Origin: CAZPQM01 sp964588995
GTDB lineage: Bacteria > Pseudomonadota > Alphaproteobacteria > Rickettsiales > UBA8987
Assembly (NCBI GenBank): GCA_964588995.1
Contig: CAZPQM010000004.1
Span: 1 to 64,000 of the forward strand
DNA length: 64,000 nucleotides
Direction of reading: 5' to 3'
Part shown: in pieces, positions 17,669 to 26,951 of the stretch
Numbering within the stretch: the first letter of the stretch is position 1
How the letters are laid out: each line of letters opens with the position of its first letter
The notes under the pieces: generated by a model
Databases searched by the model: none
Told to the model about the DNA's origin: nothing
What the model saw: only the letters and a program-made list of their open reading frames with translations
Made by a program: the position numbers and the translations under genes

Positions 17669-18489
17669 AGCTGCTCGACCTCGCGCTGGTAGAGGGTTTG
17701 TAATTGCTGTGTTACCGGGCCTGTCGTTAGAGCACCCATACCCGCGATCTCTATGACCGGCAAGACACCCCAGGCCGAGTTGCAAATGAAGATTTCCTCA
17801 GCCTGCTGCAACAGGTTAAGCGGCGCTGCAATTTCACTGACCGGTAAGGGGGATAGTTCCATCAGCACGGCTCGGGTAATACCGGCTAATGCGCCGGTTG
17901 CCAGTGAGGGGGTAAAGAGCGTGCCGCTCTTGATCCAGAACAGATTGCCGGAACTGACTTCGGTGATTTCATCACGCTCATTAGTCAGTATCGCGTCATA
18001 ATAGCCGTGCTCGTTGGCTTCCATCTTAGAAAGCGTATGGGTGAGTTTTTGCGCAGTTTTATACGGGCTGAATGGCTGCAGCGCTTGCGAGGGTAACCGG
18101 TGCGAGCTGACGGTAAGCGCCGCGGATTCGGGGGTCGTAGCCGGTGGCAGGATTTCAGCAAGGAGATGCGGCTTGATATGCTTTTCCGGGAGGTAGCCGC
18201 GACCGCCCGAACCGCGCGAAAGCTGGATGCGGATAAAGCCCGACTCAAGCGTATTTTGCCGGATAAGCTCGTGGCAGATAGCAGCCAGTCCATCCGTGTT
18301 ATAGTCAATTTTCAGCGCATCAAGTCCATGCTGCAGCCGTCTCAGGTAAAGCTCGGGCCTGAAGGGCTGGCGGTGATAGAACGGGATTGTTTCGAACAGC
18401 CCGTCACCATAGCGAAAGGAGCGGTCATCACACGGGATTGTCACCTGCTCGGAAGTTAAAAACTCCTGATTATAATACATGATTCCCAT
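17656..18489 (-). CDS. pabC: Class IV PLP enzyme, probable aminodeoxychorismate lyase
   Basis: The 277-residue protein belongs to the branched-chain aminotransferase/ADC lyase family: YGDGLFETIPF near the start, the probable PLP lysine in SPYKTAQKL and the EVSSGNLFWIKSGTLFTP block with the conserved Glu. The fold IV family also contains D-amino acid and branched-chain aminotransferases, so sequence alone leaves the substrate open. Coupling to pabB makes conversion of aminodeoxychorismate to p-aminobenzoate the best call. Confidence 0.8.
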   Translation of the reverse strand: MGIMYYNQEFLTSEQVTIPCDDRSFRYGDGLFETIPFYHRQPFRPELYLRRLQHGLDALKIDYNTDGLAAICHELIRQNTLESGFIRIQLSRGSGGRGYLPEKHIKPHLLAEILPPATTPESAALTVSSHRLPSQALQPFSPYKTAQKLTHTLSKMEANEHGYYDAILTNERDEITEVSSGNLFWIKSGTLFTPSLATGALAGITRAVLMELSPLPVSEIAAPLNLLQQAEEIFICNSAWGVLPVIEIAGMGALTTGPVTQQLQTLYQREVEQLCAG

Positions 18490-18494
18490 CGCTA

Positions 18495-19241
18495 TTAACT
18501 CTTCCAGCCGGTGAGGGTGACGATTTCGAAGGTCGCCTGAACTTGTCCGCCGGGCTCTTTATAGTGCGAATCGTAGTACGTAACCATAGCCTCCAGCATT
18601 CCACGAGACATAAATTGCTTCGGCCGTTTGACCAGCGCGTTACTTTCACCCATCAGATGCAGGTCGCGTATCAGGTCGAATGCCGACCCATACTGCACGG
18701 TGAGCAGTTCCGTATCCGCCACGGGGAGGTAGTAGCCAACCCGCTGCAGCAGCATGCCGAGCTCTTTCACTTCAGCAAAGGGGTGGACGCGCGGCCCAAC
18801 GCCGCCGCGCAGCGACGTCTCAACCGCTTCAACCGTATCACGCAGCTCTTTCAGCGTTTGTCCGCCGAAGAGTGTGGCCATCATCAACCCCTTTTCGGCG
18901 AGGCAGTTTTTGAGCTTCACCAACAACCCCGGCAGGTCATTTACATGGTGCATCTGCAGGTTGGAGAGAATAAGGTCGTACGCTGCGTCTGTTTGCGGCT
19001 GGATTTGCGCATCCATAGTGACCTCAAGCACGTCACGTTCAGGAAAATACCGATGGATGTTATCACCGCGCGGTGACAGTTCAGCCACGCGCTCAAATTC
19101 CAGCGCGATATCCTCTTCCAGCCGTTCATGAAGAAGCTGGGCTGCGTAACGGTGCAGATAGTTCACCTCGCGAAACCGGCTGGCGAAACGATGATGCCGC
19201 TGCCGTATCAGTGCTTCATCAAAAATAGCGGGAATATTCAT
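18495..19241 (-). CDS. SAM-dependent methyltransferase-fold protein, BioC/NDUFAF5-like
   Basis: The 248-residue protein begins with IFDEALIRQRHHRFASRF, typical of alphaproteobacterial NDUFAF5/BioC relatives. It has the YDLILSNLQMHHVNDLPG motif and a later ATLFGGQTLKELRD block. The glycine-rich SAM loop normally present near residue 50 is poorly conserved (AELSPRGDN), so catalysis or cofactor use may differ. NDUFAF5 hydroxylates a complex I subunit; BioC acts in biotin synthesis. It precedes pabC with a 5-base gap. Confidence 0.75.
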   Translation of the reverse strand: MNIPAIFDEALIRQRHHRFASRFREVNYLHRYAAQLLHERLEEDIALEFERVAELSPRGDNIHRYFPERDVLEVTMDAQIQPQTDAAYDLILSNLQMHHVNDLPGLLVKLKNCLAEKGLMMATLFGGQTLKELRDTVEAVETSLRGGVGPRVHPFAEVKELGMLLQRVGYYLPVADTELLTVQYGSAFDLIRDLHLMGESNALVKRPKQFMSRGMLEAMVTYYDSHYKEPGGQVQATFEIVTLTGWKS

Positions 19242-19295
19242 ATAATGTTCCTAACCTTCTCGGCGTGCGGGAGAGGAGTAAGGTGAGGGCGACCA

Positions 19296-21149
19296 TTACT
19301 CACGGCGGCCAAAGAGGGTTTCAATCTGTGATAGTTTCAGCTCGACATAGGTCGGACGACCATGATTGCATTGTCCCGAGTGAGGCACTTGTTCCATCTC
19401 GCGCAACAGCGCGTTCATCTCCTCCAGGTTGAGCCGACGCCCGGCGCGCACACTGCCATGACAGGCAAGCGTGCCGCAAATATGCTCCATGCGTTCATCG
19501 AGCGATAGCGCCTTACCCGTCTCCAGCACATCATCCGCAATCGCCTGAATCAGGTTGCGGATACTGGTTTTTTCAAACAAGGCGGGGATCGACCGCACCA
19601 GAATGCCCGTTTCGCCGAAGGCTTCGACCGTCAGTCCGGCATGGGCAAGCTGTTCTTTAACGGAGAGCACAGCCTCAGCCGTATCCGCTTCCAGCTCAAC
19701 GATTTCAGGCACGAGGAGGGCTTGCGTCGGTACATCGCGTTCGGCCATACTGGCTTTCATCCGCTCATAAACCAGGCGTTCATGCGCGGCATGTTGATCG
19801 ACAATGACGATACCGTCTTTGGTTTGTGCAACGATGTAGGTTTCGTGCAGCTGGCAACGCGCCGCACCAAGCGGGTGATGCTGCAATTCCGTTTGCGATT
19901 CATCTCTGGGCGTATCGGTTTCGGTAAATCCACGCGCTGCCGGGGTGCTCGCTACTTTCTCCAGCAGGTCACGCGAAGCGGGTTGGCTGGTGGCCGGTCC
20001 GGCGAGATAGGGTGCTACCTCCTCGCGGAAACCGGCGTTATAGCGTGGCGCTGAGGGCATGGGGTATCGGGGCGCTGAAGCGTGAGATGGTGGGGCGCTT
20101 TGCGGCCGGAAGGCGGAGAGTGCCTGATCGGCCACAGTGGTGCTCGCGCGGTGCCCGGCTTGCGCAAGCGCCTGCTTAATTGTCGCCACGATCAGCCCGC
20201 GAATATGCCCCTCATCCCGGAAGCGCACCTCGGTTTTCGCAGGATGCACATTCACGTCCAACATATCCGGATCGCAACTGATATAAAGCACGGCAACAGG
20301 GTGCCGGCCGTGGCCGATAAAATCCTGATAGGCCCCTTTGAGCGCACCGATCACGAGCTTATCGCGAATGGGCCGGTTATTGACGAACAGATATTGCTCC
20401 TTCGCCGTGCCGCGATTAAAGGTCGGCAGGCCAGCAAAACCGCTGATAGCAAACTGCTCACGTCTGGCTTCAATCGGCAGCGTATTTTCGATAAAGCGGT
20501 TGCCGAGAATATCATGCACGCGCTGATGGTAGCCGTCTACCGTAGTCGGATGTGCTGAAAGTTTGAGGACACTTTTGCCGTTGCATTGCAGGTGGATAGC
20601 GACCGTCGGATTCGCCATTGCAATGCGCTTGATGACATCGACGGCCTGCATCTGCTCGGCCCGGTCGGATTTGAGAAATTTCAGCCGGGCAGGAGTGGCG
20701 AAGAAAATATCGCGCAACTCCACCTTGGTGCCGTGATTCAGGCGCGCCGGCTTAGGTTCGCCCGCATCGCCGCCTTCCACGGAAAGTGACCACGCCTCTT
20801 CGGTGCCTTCTGCGCGACTTGTGATGGTGAGTCGCCCAATTGCACCGATCGAGGGAATCGCCTCTCCGCGAAAGCCGAACGAGTGGATGTCCATCAGATC
20901 TTCGTCCGGAAGCTTGGAAGTGGCGTGACGCTGGATAGCGAGTTGCAGCTCATCGCGGGTCATCCCGCAGCCATTATCCGTGATCGCGATGTAGCTTTTC
21001 CCCCCATCGTCGAACGTGATATCCAGCCGCGTCGCGCCCGCATCAATCGCATTTTCGGCGAGTTCTTTTAGCGCGGAGGCCGGGCGCTCAATCACCTCAC
21101 CGGCGGCAATGCGGTTAATGGTGACAGGGGATAGCAGCTTGATTGTCAT
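19296..21149 (-). CDS. mutL: DNA mismatch repair protein MutL
   Basis: The 617-residue protein has the GHKL ATPase site in order: IAAGEVIERPASALKELAENAIDAGA split by motif, DNGCGM, GFRGEAIPSI and GTKVELRDIFFATPAR. A variable linker (about 330-430) precedes the C-terminal dimer domain, which has QHAAHERLVYERMK and CHGSVRAGRRLN. MutL links MutS mismatch recognition to strand incision. In MutH-lacking bacteria MutL carries DQHAxHERxxYE endonuclease residues, which this copy shows. ATG 21149 is chosen because the family start MTIKLLSP lies there. Confidence 0.95.
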   Translation of the reverse strand: MTIKLLSPVTINRIAAGEVIERPASALKELAENAIDAGATRLDITFDDGGKSYIAITDNGCGMTRDELQLAIQRHATSKLPDEDLMDIHSFGFRGEAIPSIGAIGRLTITSRAEGTEEAWSLSVEGGDAGEPKPARLNHGTKVELRDIFFATPARLKFLKSDRAEQMQAVDVIKRIAMANPTVAIHLQCNGKSVLKLSAHPTTVDGYHQRVHDILGNRFIENTLPIEARREQFAISGFAGLPTFNRGTAKEQYLFVNNRPIRDKLVIGALKGAYQDFIGHGRHPVAVLYISCDPDMLDVNVHPAKTEVRFRDEGHIRGLIVATIKQALAQAGHRASTTVADQALSAFRPQSAPPSHASAPRYPMPSAPRYNAGFREEVAPYLAGPATSQPASRDLLEKVASTPAARGFTETDTPRDESQTELQHHPLGAARCQLHETYIVAQTKDGIVIVDQHAAHERLVYERMKASMAERDVPTQALLVPEIVELEADTAEAVLSVKEQLAHAGLTVEAFGETGILVRSIPALFEKTSIRNLIQAIADDVLETGKALSLDERMEHICGTLACHGSVRAGRRLNLEEMNALLREMEQVPHSGQCNHGRPTYVELKLSQIETLFGRRE

Positions 21150-21200
21150 GCCAGCGAATTTAACGCGATCAGCAGATAATGTCATCCGCTAATAAATAGC

Positions 21201-21512
21201 TTATACGGGATATGAAGGCCGGTCCTCTGAAAAAGGAATAATGTGATCAAGCTTTAGATCAGACTGCCGGATACAGTCTAATTCATAAGAAGATTGCAGA
21301 TTTAACCAGAAATCCGGACTAGTGCCAAAAAATTTACTTAACCGCATGGCAGTATCGGCCGTCAGGCTGCGAGATTCGTTGAGAATTTGATAAATACGGT
21401 TTTTTGGCACACCCAGCTTTACGGCAAGATCTGCCCCTGTCATGCTGATCGCCTCGAGTTCGTCAGCCAAAATTTCACCAGGATGAATAGGCTGACCGCG
21501 TTCTTTACTCAT
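21201..21512 (-). CDS. higA: HigA-type antitoxin
   Basis: The 103-residue protein has the XRE/HigA pattern IHPGEILADELEAISMTGADL, followed by the helix-turn-helix (LGVPKNRIYQILNESRSLTADTAMRLSKFF) and GTSPDFWLNLQSSYEL. HigA neutralises HigB and represses their operon. The toxin gene precedes it on the same strand by 10 bases, the reversed toxin-first order typical of hig loci. Confidence 0.92.
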   Translation of the reverse strand: MSKERGQPIHPGEILADELEAISMTGADLAVKLGVPKNRIYQILNESRSLTADTAMRLSKFFGTSPDFWLNLQSSYELDCIRQSDLKLDHIIPFSEDRPSYPV

Positions 21513-21522
21513 AAGATTGCTC

Positions 21523-21798
21523 CTAATGATAATCTACTATTTCAACATTATCAGCCCCCTGATCCCATGTGAAACAAAGGCGCCATTGATCGTTAATACG
21601 TATGCTATACTGTCCTTTTCGTTTACCAACAAGTGCTTCGAATCGGTTACCCCGCAATGCTCGCAAATCCTGCAACGAAGTCGCAGCGTGCAGTAAACGT
21701 AATTTTTTCTCGGCCTGCCTCTCAATGGAAGAAAAACGTTTTACGAACGTCCCTTCGTAAAACCGTTCCGGCTGTTTACAGGCAAATCCTTTAATCAT
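21523..21798 (-). CDS. higB: HigB-type mRNA interferase toxin
   Basis: The 91-residue protein has the RelE/HigB family features: RFSSIERQAEKKLRLLHAA, LRALRGNRFEAL and the C-terminal block GQYSIRINDQWRLCFTWD with the catalytic Arg. Such toxins cut mRNA at the ribosome. The pair sits between mutL and pgi in an otherwise housekeeping stretch and was probably acquired there as a two-gene unit. Confidence 0.92.
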   Translation of the reverse strand: MIKGFACKQPERFYEGTFVKRFSSIERQAEKKLRLLHAATSLQDLRALRGNRFEALVGKRKGQYSIRINDQWRLCFTWDQGADNVEIVDYH

Positions 21799-21834
21799 AG
21801 TTTAGCAGTAGGTACGTGGTACGTCAATAGTAAC

Positions 21835-23121
21835 TCACGCTGCGCGTTCGATCTTAGCGAGATATTCTTTAGCGCGTAGCTTGCCGTCTTCCACGGCGGG
21901 TTGGTCGAACGGGTCGAGGCCGAGCATGGTGCCGACGGCAACGGTTTCCAGAATGAAATGCATGCAAAGCGCACCGAGCGTGGCTTCGTTCATGTGGTTT
22001 AGCTCGATCACGCGAACCGGCGCACCAAAGGCAATCAGGCTGTCGCGCGTCGCATATTGTGCGGCGGTCAGGAGTTCGCCCAGACTGCGATGATGCAGGT
22101 GCGACTGGGAAGCAGGAGGAAGATTTTCGGGCTGAATAAGATGCGTATCCGACTGCTTGGCAAACAAAAGCGTGAAGAATTTATCCGCTGGTCCGTCGAG
22201 GAAAAGCTGCAGCTGACTATGCTGATCGAGTGTGCCGATTGCGCTGATCGGGGTCGAGCCATGCCCTTGTTTACCAAGGCTTTCCGCCCAGATTTGCCGC
22301 TGCCAGGTGCTGAAATGCTTCAGCCGGTCTATATAAGGCATAAGAACGGATATAGGATACTGGTTCTGCATGGTCGCATAATGCAGCGCGGCGGAGGTCG
22401 TTGCTTCAGAGCCTTCCTGAAACGCCGCCTCTGCGTAGCTGCGTGCGCCATGCAAAAAAGCGGTGATGTCGAGCCCGGCAATCGCGGCGGGAAGCAGCGC
22501 GACATTGGTGAATATCGAAAAACGCCCTCCAATGAGCGGCTCATGCTCCAACATCTCGAGATCGAAATGTTCGGCAATTTCCCGCAATGCGCTTGGCTTC
22601 GCTTCTGTCAGCGCGGTCATGTGGCGCGCTATAGCTTCCGCTCCGAACCTATCGCGCAGCCGTTCGATGACAGTAGCCGCGATAGATAAGGTTTCCATCG
22701 TGCCGCCGGACTTACTCACGGTAAGAAAATGCGTTTGCTCAAGCGGTAACTGATCCAGCGTTTGATGCACAGTATACGGGTCGATGTTATCCAGAAAATG
22801 CAGGCGCGGCTGTAGCTCTTCCGGGTAGGTCAGGCCGACGAGCGTTTGTGCGCATAAAGTTGAACCGCCCGTGCCGATTACGACTAGATGTTTGAAAGCG
22901 GTGCGTAAAGCATCGGCTTTTTCCTGAATGGCTGCGATTTTCGGATCGGTTTCCGTGTAGGGTGTAAAGAGCGGAAGTTTCCCCGATTGACGATCCGCAT
23001 CTACGCGCTGCAGGGCGCTGACTGCTTTGGGAATGGCTGCATCATAAGCATCTAACAACGTTTTGGCATTGGGATTCCGTTCGGAAAAGGACTGTTCCAG
23101 ATGAATAGAGAAATAGCTCAT
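21835..23121 (-). CDS. pgi: Glucose-6-phosphate isomerase
   Basis: The 428-residue protein has the SIS-type sugar-phosphate folds of PGI: VVIGTGGSTLCAQTL, VSKSGGTMETLS and GGRFSIFTNVALLPAAIAGLD. The C-terminal region includes LDQHSQLQLFLDGP. It interconverts glucose-6-P and fructose-6-P. At about 430 residues it belongs to the shorter bacterial type rather than the 550-residue E. coli type. It starts within the last codons of the upstream peptidase gene (4-base overlap), an unusual operon partner. Confidence 0.92.
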   Translation of the reverse strand: MSYFSIHLEQSFSERNPNAKTLLDAYDAAIPKAVSALQRVDADRQSGKLPLFTPYTETDPKIAAIQEKADALRTAFKHLVVIGTGGSTLCAQTLVGLTYPEELQPRLHFLDNIDPYTVHQTLDQLPLEQTHFLTVSKSGGTMETLSIAATVIERLRDRFGAEAIARHMTALTEAKPSALREIAEHFDLEMLEHEPLIGGRFSIFTNVALLPAAIAGLDITAFLHGARSYAEAAFQEGSEATTSAALHYATMQNQYPISVLMPYIDRLKHFSTWQRQIWAESLGKQGHGSTPISAIGTLDQHSQLQLFLDGPADKFFTLLFAKQSDTHLIQPENLPPASQSHLHHRSLGELLTAAQYATRDSLIAFGAPVRVIELNHMNEATLGALCMHFILETVAVGTMLGLDPFDQPAVEDGKLRAKEYLAKIERAA

Positions 23122-24428
23122 GGAGAAATCTGCCCTCCGGCTTTCGCAATCGTTAACCGCTCCGGTTGTATGTAGATTTTAGCAAGGCGGTTGATCTCTT
23201 CCAAGCTGACTTCCATAATACGGCGGTTGCGCTCTTCAATAAAGTCAGGGGAGAGGCCTTTTCGCTGCAGAAAGCTGAGGTAAAAAGCGATGTTCTCGTT
23301 GGTATCCAGCCGATTGATCAGGAAGGAGCCGGTAAGGTAGGCCTTGGCCTGATGCAGTTCGGCTGGCGTAACACCGTTGTTTTGCAGGTCTTTGAGCATG
23401 CTGCGAATCAGCGTCAGGACTTCGTCTACATTTTTACTTTCGGTACTCACCGCCCCGCGTAGATAGGAGGCATGGCTTGGAATATGCAGTGAGCTATAGG
23501 TGCCATAGGCAAGACCGCGCTTTTCGCGAATCTCGGTCATCAGGCGCGAGGCAAACCCGCCGCCACCCAGAATATGATTCAGCACGAATAACGGGTAAAA
23601 GTCGGGATGGTTAATCGGCAGGGCTTCAAAGCCAAAGAGGAGTGTAGTTTGCGGCGTTGGCATAGGCAGTGAAGACGTTGCTCCGGAGGCATCGGGTCGG
23701 TGATCCGGAATGGTGCGCCCTTCAAATGCTACCGGGAGGGCCTGAAACAGCGTTTCTAGTGCGGCAATAAGCGCAGCTTCATCCACATCGCCTACGACGG
23801 AAAGCAAAGCGTTCTCTTGGGTGAGTACGCGCGGTCGCTGCTGCGTCAGATCATCGCGCGTGATGGCTGTAATCATCGCCGGCGTGCCATAGGCGGAGCG
23901 GGCATAGGGGTGATCGCCGAAATAGGCCGCATCCCACAGCTTATCGGCCATATAGCCCGGGCGTTCTGCCTGTTTCTTCAAATCGTTAATGAGTGTTTCC
24001 TTCGCGAGCGTTAATTCAGCCATATCAAAGCGCGGCTCGGTCAGGATGAGCGTGAGGAGCTTTATGGCCTCCGCCATATGCTCTTTCAGCGTACGCAAGC
24101 TAACGGATATCGTGTCTTTCCCGGAAGAAATATCGAGCTCTATGGCGCGTTTATCCAGCGCATCGCTTAGGGCACGCGCATCCATATCCCCTGCACCTTT
24201 AAGGAGCATCGTGCTCATAAGATAGCTGAGCCCTTGCTTGGTTTCAGGGTCCTGAACGCTGCCCGCCTGTTGAAAAACGAGCGTCATATCAATAATTGGC
24301 AGGCTATCGTCTTCCACCAGCCAGAGTGTGTGCAACTTGCTATCCAGCTGTTTTACTTCAAGCGCCTGAGCAGCAGGCATTACGCTCAGCCCGATCAGTA
24401 ATAGCAACAGGATGACGTGCCGTTTCAT
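23118..24428 (-). CDS. M16 peptidase-family protein lacking the zinc site
   Basis: The 436-residue protein has a signal peptide (HVILLLLLIGLSVMPAAQA) and an M16 fold with the GGGFASRLMTEIREKRGLAYGTYSS block, typical of the second half of pitrilysin-type domains. The HxxEH zinc motif is absent; the equivalent place reads QGLSYLMSTMLLKG. Such members pair with an active M16 subunit, like the alpha subunit of the mitochondrial processing peptidase. The active partner is the gene immediately upstream (4-base overlap), so a periplasmic heterodimer is likely. Confidence 0.88.
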   Translation of the reverse strand: MKRHVILLLLLIGLSVMPAAQALEVKQLDSKLHTLWLVEDDSLPIIDMTLVFQQAGSVQDPETKQGLSYLMSTMLLKGAGDMDARALSDALDKRAIELDISSGKDTISVSLRTLKEHMAEAIKLLTLILTEPRFDMAELTLAKETLINDLKKQAERPGYMADKLWDAAYFGDHPYARSAYGTPAMITAITRDDLTQQRPRVLTQENALLSVVGDVDEAALIAALETLFQALPVAFEGRTIPDHRPDASGATSSLPMPTPQTTLLFGFEALPINHPDFYPLFVLNHILGGGGFASRLMTEIREKRGLAYGTYSSLHIPSHASYLRGAVSTESKNVDEVLTLIRSMLKDLQNNGVTPAELHQAKAYLTGSFLINRLDTNENIAFYLSFLQRKGLSPDFIEERNRRIMEVSLEEINRLAKIYIQPERLTIAKAGGQISP

Positions 24429-25723
24429 TCCGCTTCCTCCGGTTGCAGCCAGCCGGTCACGACGGACTCACTGTTTAATACGGTGCGTGCCGCCTGCTGT
24501 ATGGAATCCTGCGTGATGGCATCAATCAGGTCGGGCCACCGTTCGACATAGCTAAGGTCAAGCCCTAGCGCGGCAAGCTGACCATACAAAACTCCCAGTT
24601 GCTGGGCGCCGTCGCGTATATACAGGCTGGAGGCTTTGAGCAGCGTTTTCGCCGTTTCAAGCCGGTCTGGCGCAACGCCTTGTTCTGCCACCTGCTGAAG
24701 GACTGTTTGCGTAGCCTGATTGATTGCCTCAGCATCTGTATCCTCGGTGGGATGAGCGGCAAAGTAAAATACGGACGGATATTTCTGCAACGCGCTGTAG
24801 CTCGCATAGATGCGTGTTGCGAGGCCTTTTTCTTTTACCAGCGTTTTATAGAGTAGCCCGGTTTCCGGGTTGGAGAGCAAATGCTCCAGCATCATCAGGC
24901 TGATAGATTGCTGCCAGTTATCAGCCTGCAATTGCGGCACAACCGCCTGCGATATCCAGCGTGGGCTATTCGCCTGATCGGACGGGTAGGTAATGTGGCG
25001 CTTCACCGGGGTAATGACCGCAACCGGCTGCGGTTCGAACGCGGCGCAATCCGTGCCGCCTGGGATATCACCATAAAACGTAGCGGCAAGCTCGCGCGCG
25101 TATTCCACCGTAATATCGCCTGCCAGCACCAATAGCGCATGCTCCGGTGCGTAATAACAGCGGTAAAAATCGAGCATAATCTCACGGGTTACTTTCGGGA
25201 TTTCCGACTCGTAGCCGATGATTGGCTCGCTATAAGGGTGATCGCCATAGAGCGCTTCGCGGATTTGCTCATTAAGCTGCTGCACGGGATTATTCTCAAC
25301 CCGCGCATTACGTTCTTCCAGTACGACATTGAGCTCGCGTTGTAATTGCGCTTCGTCAATCGTTAAATGCTGCATGCGGATGGATTCCAGCAGCATGGCA
25401 ACGGGCAAATGCTTTTTCGCGATTGTCTGGTAATAGGTGGTAAAATCCTTGGAGGTAAAAGCGTTTTCAGACGCGCCGTAAAAGGCCATGATCTCGGAAA
25501 ACTCGCCCTCGCTGAGAAAACGGTTTTCCTTAAACATCATATGTTCGAGCGAATGCGCGGTTCCGGAATAGCCTTCCGGATCATCATTGGAGCCGACATT
25601 ATACCACACCATCTGCGTCACCAGCGGTACTTTTGGATCGTGCAGTACGACAACGCGCATCCCGTTCGCAAGGGTGAAACTATGCGGTGATAAGGCGTTT
25701 GCCCCTGAAGCCAGGCCGAACAT
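24425..25723 (-). CDS. M16 zinc metallopeptidase (active subunit)
   Basis: The protein carries the active M16 site HSLEH (in GTAHSLEHMMFKEN) and the distal Glu in ELNVVLEERNAR. From ATG 25723 the N-terminus is only MFGLASGANA before the mature sequence. The same frame runs on upstream for about 25 codons and encodes a strongly hydrophobic stretch (TILFFYLLIALL) that would complete a signal peptide, but it has no ATG, GTG or TTG before a stop. Either a rare start is used or a leader frameshift exists. The next gene encodes the zinc-less partner. Confidence 0.88.
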   Translation of the reverse strand: MFGLASGANALSPHSFTLANGMRVVVLHDPKVPLVTQMVWYNVGSNDDPEGYSGTAHSLEHMMFKENRFLSEGEFSEIMAFYGASENAFTSKDFTTYYQTIAKKHLPVAMLLESIRMQHLTIDEAQLQRELNVVLEERNARVENNPVQQLNEQIREALYGDHPYSEPIIGYESEIPKVTREIMLDFYRCYYAPEHALLVLAGDITVEYARELAATFYGDIPGGTDCAAFEPQPVAVITPVKRHITYPSDQANSPRWISQAVVPQLQADNWQQSISLMMLEHLLSNPETGLLYKTLVKEKGLATRIYASYSALQKYPSVFYFAAHPTEDTDAEAINQATQTVLQQVAEQGVAPDRLETAKTLLKASSLYIRDGAQQLGVLYGQLAALGLDLSYVERWPDLIDAITQDSIQQAARTVLNSESVVTGWLQPEEAE

Positions 25724-25810
25724 TAGCAGGGCGATTAGCAGATAAAAGAAAAGAATCGTATGTGGTATACGTTGCGCGCAGCAGCATCGGGCTGGTAGTC
25801 CGGCTATGGC

Positions 25811-26332
25811 TTACTCCTGCGTAGACGATGATTCCTGTAATGCGTTCGCTTTCTCCTGACGAAGGCGCTCGGCTTCCGCGTCGGCATCGATCACCGGCGG
25901 TTCCTCCTGCCGCAGCTTGGCGAGAATACCGCCAAAAAAGCCTTCACGCTTTTCTGCTGCTTCCTTTTCTTCCTGCTCAAGCGGCTTCAGCGCCTCGCGA
26001 ATATTCGGATCAGCCTCCTCTACTCTGGCTTTGGAAAGCAGCACATTCTCCGCACCTGTCGTAGCTTCGACCGCTTCTCCGCCTTCCGAACCGATCAGCA
26101 GGCTACGCGCATCCGCGGAGGCGGCAGGTTCGATGCGGGCGAGGCTTTCCGTACCCGGTTTCGGCAGGCGGAAATCAGGCGGTACGGTCAACGCAGGACG
26201 AGAAAGCACCAAAAACTCATCCGGAGCGGAGCGTTGCAAGCCGATTTGCTCTGCGAGCGGACGACCACCACCGCACCCGGCGAGTAAAACAACGCAGCTC
26301 AGCATGAGAATATCAGGTATTTTCGCTTTCAT
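25811..26332 (-). CDS. DUF3035 lipoprotein
   Basis: The 173-residue product has a lipoprotein signal peptide (LMLSCVVLLAGC, Cys about residue 19) and then the DUF3035 pattern APDEFLVLSRPALTVPPDFRLP. The tail is rich in Glu, Lys and Arg and probably helical. Such lipoproteins lie after lspA in many alphaproteobacteria; their role is unknown. ATG 26332 is used since the upstream extension lies inside lspA. The two genes overlap by about 20 bases. Confidence 0.8.
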   Translation of the reverse strand: MKAKIPDILMLSCVVLLAGCGGGRPLAEQIGLQRSAPDEFLVLSRPALTVPPDFRLPKPGTESLARIEPAASADARSLLIGSEGGEAVEATTGAENVLLSKARVEEADPNIREALKPLEQEEKEAAEKREGFFGGILAKLRQEEPPVIDADAEAERLRQEKANALQESSSTQE

Positions 26333-26813
26333 GACCGGCCCTTTTAGCCGTTTTCTCCTCATAAAACAAGAGATATATCATCAGCAGGGCTGTGCCGATC
26401 ACAATCGTGCTATCGGCAATATTGAAGGCGGGCCAGTGATAGCCGAAGGCGTGGAAATCGAAAAAGTCCGCTACCGCGCCGTAAAGTATGCGGTCCACCA
26501 CGTTACCCAGCGCACCGCCGATGATCAGGCTGAGGGCGATGATCTGCAAAGGGTGTTCGGCTTTCCGCATCCAGTTCAGCAAAAACAGGCTGATGACAAT
26601 CGCAAGCGCAGAGAGGAGATACTGACCGTGTGGCACGCCCTGCAACATGCCGAAACTGATACCGGGGTTCCACACCATCACCAGATTGAAAAAGGGAAGC
26701 ACCTCAATCGGCGGGCGATGCGGCATGCCGACGATGTAAAGCAGAATATATTTCGTCAGTTGATCCAGCGCTAAAATGGTGAAGGTCAGTAGCAGGCCGC
26801 GTTTGAAGTTCAT
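26313..26813 (-). CDS. lspA: Lipoprotein signal peptidase
   Basis: The 166-residue inner-membrane protein has four helices and the two catalytic Asp motifs of LspA: GGALGNVVDRILYGAVADF and AFNIADSTI. The DQLTK motif lies in the first helix. It cuts signal peptides from lipoproteins such as its neighbour, the DUF3035 protein. ATG 26813 starts the family domain (NFKRGLLLTF); a longer open frame upstream runs into spacer repeats. Confidence 0.95.
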   Translation of the reverse strand: MNFKRGLLLTFTILALDQLTKYILLYIVGMPHRPPIEVLPFFNLVMVWNPGISFGMLQGVPHGQYLLSALAIVISLFLLNWMRKAEHPLQIIALSLIIGGALGNVVDRILYGAVADFFDFHAFGYHWPAFNIADSTIVIGTALLMIYLLFYEEKTAKRAGHESENT

Positions 26814-26951
26814 AGCACGCGTTATACCGGCTCTCCTACACTTTGTCATCTGGTGAAAAGCGGTTGGGTTGGAATTCTTATTACCTCCCGCTTTAGTGGG
26901 AGTGGCTCCCCGTGATCGTGACATGTCATACTCCGAATTGCCACGAGGCAA

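Noticed and set aside
21201..21798. higBA as part of a larger mobile element.
   Set aside because: No integrase, att repeats or other foreign genes next to it; mutL and pgi flank it closely.
22057..22689. Long plus-strand frame (210 codons) opposite pgi.
   Set aside because: It is antisense to a clear housekeeping gene, has no family pattern and reflects codon bias of pgi.
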